DNA of 64,000 bases, taken from NCBI GenBank assembly GCA_963735065.1, contig CAVTJL010000001.1, positions 868,001 to 932,000 of the forward strand, read 5' to 3'. The position numbers and the translations under genes are program-made. The DNA comes from CAVTJL01 sp963735065. Its GTDB lineage: Bacteria; Pseudomonadota; Alphaproteobacteria; Geminicoccales; Geminicoccaceae. Shown here in pieces: positions 62,101 through 64,000 of the stretch. Under the pieces are notes generated by a model. The model was not told the origin of the DNA. It did not search any database and saw nothing but the letters and a program-made list of their open reading frames with translations. Each line of letters begins with the position of its first letter. Within the stretch, counting starts at the first letter, position 1.

Positions 62101-64000
62101 CCCGCCACGGCTCGGCCGCGGTCGGGATATAAAAGGGCGTGCCCTCGAGGCGGATATAGGGGTTCAGCGTCTCGAACCCGGCGAGCGCCGGCCTGACGCC
62201 ATGCTCCACCGCGAGCACGGCCTTCAGGAGTCCGGCGATGCCGGCCGCCGGCTCCAGATGGCCGATATTGGCCTTCACCGTGCCGATGGCGCAGCTTCCG
62301 GGCCCGCCACCCTCGCCGAACGCCCCCGCCAGCGCCTCGATCTCGACCGGATCGCCCAGCTCGGTGCCGGTGCCGTGCGCCTCGATGTAGCCGATGGCGG
62401 CAGCCGACAGGCCCGCGTCCGCGAGCGCCGTCTCGACGAGCCGGCGCTGCGCCTGCGCATTGGGCGCCGTCAGCGAATGCGCCCGGCCGCCGTGATTGAC
62501 CGCCGAGCCGCGGATCACGGCATGGATCGGATCGCCATCGGCCAGCGCCCGGGCCAGCGGCTTCAGCACGACGACGCCGACACCCTCGCCCTTCACATAG
62601 CCATTGGCGCGCGCATCGAAGCTGTGGCAGCGGCCGTCGGGCGAGAGCACGCCGAGCTGGCCCGTCGTCCGCACGTCCTCGGGGTCGAGGATCAGGCTCA
62701 CGGCTCCCGCCACGGCGAGCTCGCATTCGCCGTCGCGCAGCGCGCGGACCGCGTGATGCACGGCCACGAGCCCGGAGGAGCAGGCCGTGTCGATCGCCTC
62801 TGCAGGCCCGTGCCAGTCCAGCGCGAAGGAGATCCGCCCCGGCAGCATCGAGGCGATGTTGCCCAGCGCCAGCTGCGAGCGTGCGCCCTCCTCGGTCTCG
62901 ATCAGCCCGGCATAGCCATTCACCTGCTGCCCGAAGAAGACGCCCACGGCCTTGCCCGCCGTCCCGGCCGGCGCGATCGCCGCATCCTCCAGCGCCTGCC
63001 ACACCGTCTCGATCGCCAGCCGGTGCTGCGGGTCCATATGCACCGCGTCGCGCCTGGAGATGCGGAAGAGCTGGTGGTCGAAAAGCTCGATCCCGTCGAC
63101 ATAGCCTGCCGTCAGCGGATCGGCCTCGCGCTCGAGACCCAGAAGCCGCCGGCGCGCCTCCGGCATCGCCCCCACGCTCTGGCGCCCTTCCTCGATCAGC
63201 GAGCGCAGGCCCCCGAGGTCGGCAGCACCCGGAAAGCGTCCGGCCATGCCGATGATCGCGACGGCTCCCGCATCATCGCCCGCAGGAGCCGCCTTCGCGC
63301 GCGCCACGGGCGCGGGCTCGGCAGGCGCCCCGCTCGGCGCAGCGGGTGGCGTCCGGGCCATCGCCAGCGCGTCGCCGTGCTCCTCGATCAGGTGCGCCGC
63401 GAGGGCCCCGATCGAGCCGTGCGCAAAAAAGACCGCCGGCGTGATCTCGACGCCAAAGGCGCTGCTGAGGCCGACCGCCAGCTCCTTGAGCCCGATCGAA
63501 TCGAACCCGAACGTGGCAAGCCCCTCCTCCGGCCGCACACGCGCCGGATCGATCTTTTGCTGTTTCGCCACCATCTCGACCAGCCGCCGCTCGATGGCGG
63601 CTCGAGATGTCAGGCAACGTCGCCGCCCTTCGTTCGTTCGCCGGCTCCGGAGACGGCTTTTGTCATCTCCACCGGCGCCACCCGAGCGCTCGGCCGTGCC
63701 CGTGGTCACGACGAGCGACGCAGGGGCATCGGCCGCGGCGAGGCCGGCCTCGAAGGTGGCGATGCCCGCCTCGGGCTCGAGGAACGGCATGCCGAGCGCC
63801 TGGCTGAACAGCGCCTGACCCTCGCTCGAAAGGGCGGCGTGGCCGCCGCTCCAGATGGGCCAGGACAAGGCGAGCGTGCGGCCGTGCCGACGTCCCTGCC
63901 GGACCTCCTCCGCCCGCCACTCGGCAAAGCGCACAAGGGCGGCATTGGCCACCGCATAGTCGCACTGCCCGAAATCGCCATGCTCCGCCGCCAGCGACGA
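58769..64000 (-). CDS. PKS piece 1: KR end-ACP-KS1-ACP-ACP*-ACP*-KS2
   Basis: Open from the right edge to a stop at 58769, but homologous coding ends at the frame break 59179-59182. It begins inside a ketoreductase (active-site Tyr in CDYAVANAALVRFAEW). ACP: FGFDSIG, Ser codon at 63497-63499. KS1 (63268-62033) has AIDTACSSG, IEAHGTGTE and NIGHLEPAAG intact. A ~200-residue post-KS linker follows, then three carrier domains: the first has LGLDSIL (Ser at 61259-61261); the second has LGVSPE (~60990) and the third LGLDIV (~60675), both without the attachment Ser. KS2 (60481-59224) has ALDTACSSS, IEAHGTGTR and NIGHTLAAAG intact. The gene starts outside the window. Confidence 0.9.
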   Translation of the reverse strand, partial: SSLAAEHGDFGQCDYAVANAALVRFAEWRAEEVRQGRRHGRTLALSWPIWSGGHAALSSEGQALFSQALGMPFLEPEAGIATFEAGLAAADAPASLVVTTGTAERSGGAGGDDKSRLRSRRTNEGRRRCLTSRAAIERRLVEMVAKQQKIDPARVRPEEGLATFGFDSIGLKELAVGLSSAFGVEITPAVFFAHGSIGALAAHLIEEHGDALAMARTPPAAPSGAPAEPAPVARAKAAPAGDDAGAVAIIGMAGRFPGAADLGGLRSLIEEGRQSVGAMPEARRRLLGLEREADPLTAGYVDGIELFDHQLFRISRRDAVHMDPQHRLAIETVWQALEDAAIAPAGTAGKAVGVFFGQQVNGYAGLIETEEGARSQLALGNIASMLPGRISFALDWHGPAEAIDTACSSGLVAVHHAVRALRDGECELAVAGAVSLILDPEDVRTTGQLGVLSPDGRCHSFDARANGYVKGEGVGVVVLKPLARALADGDPIHAVIRGSAVNHGGRAHSLTAPNAQAQRRLVETALADAGLSAAAIGYIEAHGTGTELGDPVEIEALAGAFGEGGGPGSCAIGTVKANIGHLEPAAGIAGLLKAVLAVEHGVRPALAGFETLNPYIRLEGTPFYIPTAAEPWRGAGRRRAGISSFGFTGTNAHVVIEEPPASADARIAAEEPVLLMLSAADGAQLSATVGALARRLEAEPGLDLRDVALTLMLGRNAMPLRAAVLARPGASVVATLDALAAHLDGQGAAPAECWVGGGDGKAALLTDDPEDQDYLLSLCRRNRLDRVARLWCAGASPEPRMLAEAMPWARVARRIALPGLAMRRSVCWGTLRRAGSSAGTAVSAAAHIERAVPVAPVVVPVAPEPMPAASQPAPSAPQAAEVLTKLRALMAQALYLTPDDIDDTAGFMDLGLDSILAVEVAKSINDTFGTDLQATRLFDHPNVAALAGHLVERLSEGDGPAAAAVDERVVGEVADFVRARLALALGIDAAEVAADQPLDSLGVSPEIAAGALDALNRRFGVALDLGELARCRDLRAVFLMVAGRIGRAPEEPAAAEPVVAAPVVPAKPAPAATAPAAMPLLARELAGLLFVEPDALDPDLPLAELGLDIVLATELADRLVYHFGEDAPGPRAILTAPGLRQLADSLGQPPIEASPEPHPVVVEPVPAATRDNEQKVAVVGMACRYPGAPDKDAFWRLLVEGRSGIGQVPAWRWRQEEAEARLQTPEQRSAVRWGGFIDGIDRFDPLFFNLSPRDAVLMDPQQRLFLEEAWHAFEDAGLTREQLRGSRCGVFIGVGQGDYSRLLPEDDDRLTGQLLLGNTCSILTSRISYLLDLKGPSVALDTACSSSLVAADLGVRAIREGRCDTALVGGINLMTTPQMLVMTAASGMLAPDGQCKTFDDRADGFVAGEGIGLLVLKRLDHARRDGDRVYGIVRASGTNQDGKTSGITAPNAKSQEALEVEVWEGGGIDPAGLGLIEAHGTGTRLGDPIEIDALSRAFKRVASGPSRCAIGSVKTNIGHTLAAAGAAGLIKTLLALHHRTIPPSIHYERPNRHIDFEATPFRVATAAEPWRERRLAAVSSFGFSGTNAHLVIEGVEAPPAAAQSLGGAAASPRQRARRGRPGPSGGEPRGGAGAGSAAARGRGLHAGLPTHASRVARRHPRRVARRGAGGIGRCGRGAGAPVGGRAAEGAARERGGGSGFRSARCGGELGCRWAGAGCFAAWRAVRRPASDGVRRPALLAGAA

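Larger units (their letters stand above)
50809..64000 (-). pseudogene. Giant trans-AT polyketide synthase gene, frame-disrupted, 5' end outside the window
   Basis: Whole-locus entry. Reading leftward the domains are [KR C-terminus]-ACP-KS1-ACP-ACP*-ACP*-KS2-DH-KR-cMT-ACP-KS3*-ER-ACP-TE-ACP. No acyltransferase domain or GHSxG motif follows any KS, and the DH-KR-MT order is the one used by trans-AT synthases, so malonyl units must be supplied by a separate AT not seen here. The coding sense changes frame near 59179-59182, 57897-57900, 57335-57339, 55387-55389, ~55150-55190, 55099-55103 and 54430. At every point removing one base restores a continuous protein of well over 4,000 aa. Each piece is described separately below. 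It could be real decay, an assembly artefact, or split genes. Confidence 0.7.

Noticed and set aside
50809..64000. PUFA synthase or iterative type I PKS
   Set aside because: Several KS domains with different neighbours and a DH-KR-MT order indicate a modular assembly line.

Overview
The window is a very GC-rich (by eye about 70%) chromosomal segment, most likely from an alphaproteobacterium of the Rhodospirillales/Rhodobacterales sort. This is an inference from gene content: a three-gene PntAA/PntAB/PntB transhydrogenase, a rhizobial-type L-asparaginase, DUF29 and HicB genes, a RecX, FmdB-type and DUF971 proteins, and GC-palindromic intergenic repeats typical of that class. No phage, plasmid or replication-origin signature was seen.

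Layout. 1-9.0 kb is a leftward catabolic block: a polyamine-type ABC importer (binding protein, ATPase, two permeases) is translationally coupled to a 2-oxoglutarate/Fe(II) oxygenase and an FMO-like flavoprotein, followed by a ureidoglycolate-lyase-like enzyme. A LysR regulator, a creatininase-family amidohydrolase and a CocE-type hydrolase sit at its left end. 9.3-13.6 kb holds a class III aminotransferase divergent from a MocR-type regulator, then an acyl-CoA dehydrogenase. 13.7-31 kb is mostly housekeeping: a flavodoxin-UbiA fusion, the proton-pumping transhydrogenase operon, a CnoX-like thioredoxin, a LON-substrate-domain protein, Trm112, DUF971, an SbcD/SbcC-like pair, an MFS transporter, a GST-like protein, a C26 hydrolase, RluB, RsmD, RNase HII, L-asparaginase and DUF423. 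31-38.4 kb has an envelope lipoprotein, a lipoprotein with a degenerate trypsin-like domain, GlmM, a nitrilase, RecX, an altronate dehydratase family enzyme and a DUF2501 protein.

38.4-43.3 kb is an accessory zone. GC-palindromic repeats flank a DUF29 gene that is cut short by a clearly lower-GC two-gene cassette: a 90-aa protein plus an 830-aa Rad50-like ATPase with a CxxC hook, a candidate defence module. It is followed by an N-terminally truncated HicB-like antitoxin and a DNA-binding-like gene carrying a one-base frameshift. 43.3-46.2 kb is housekeeping again (FmdB-like, AccA, TVP38, a prolyl-tRNA deacylase) and ends with tRNA-Gly(GCC).

Immediately past the tRNA, 46.4-64 kb is a biosynthetic cluster: two cytochromes P450 on the plus strand and, leftward, a giant AT-less (trans-AT type) polyketide synthase running off the right edge, then a condensation-type acyltransferase and a free acyl carrier protein. 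The PKS reads [KR]-ACP-KS1-ACP-ACP*-ACP*-KS2-DH-KR-cMT-ACP-KS3*-ER-ACP-TE-ACP, where asterisks mark domains lacking a key residue. It is broken by about seven single-base frame shifts, all of the same sign. Whether this is decay or an assembly artefact is the main open question for this locus.
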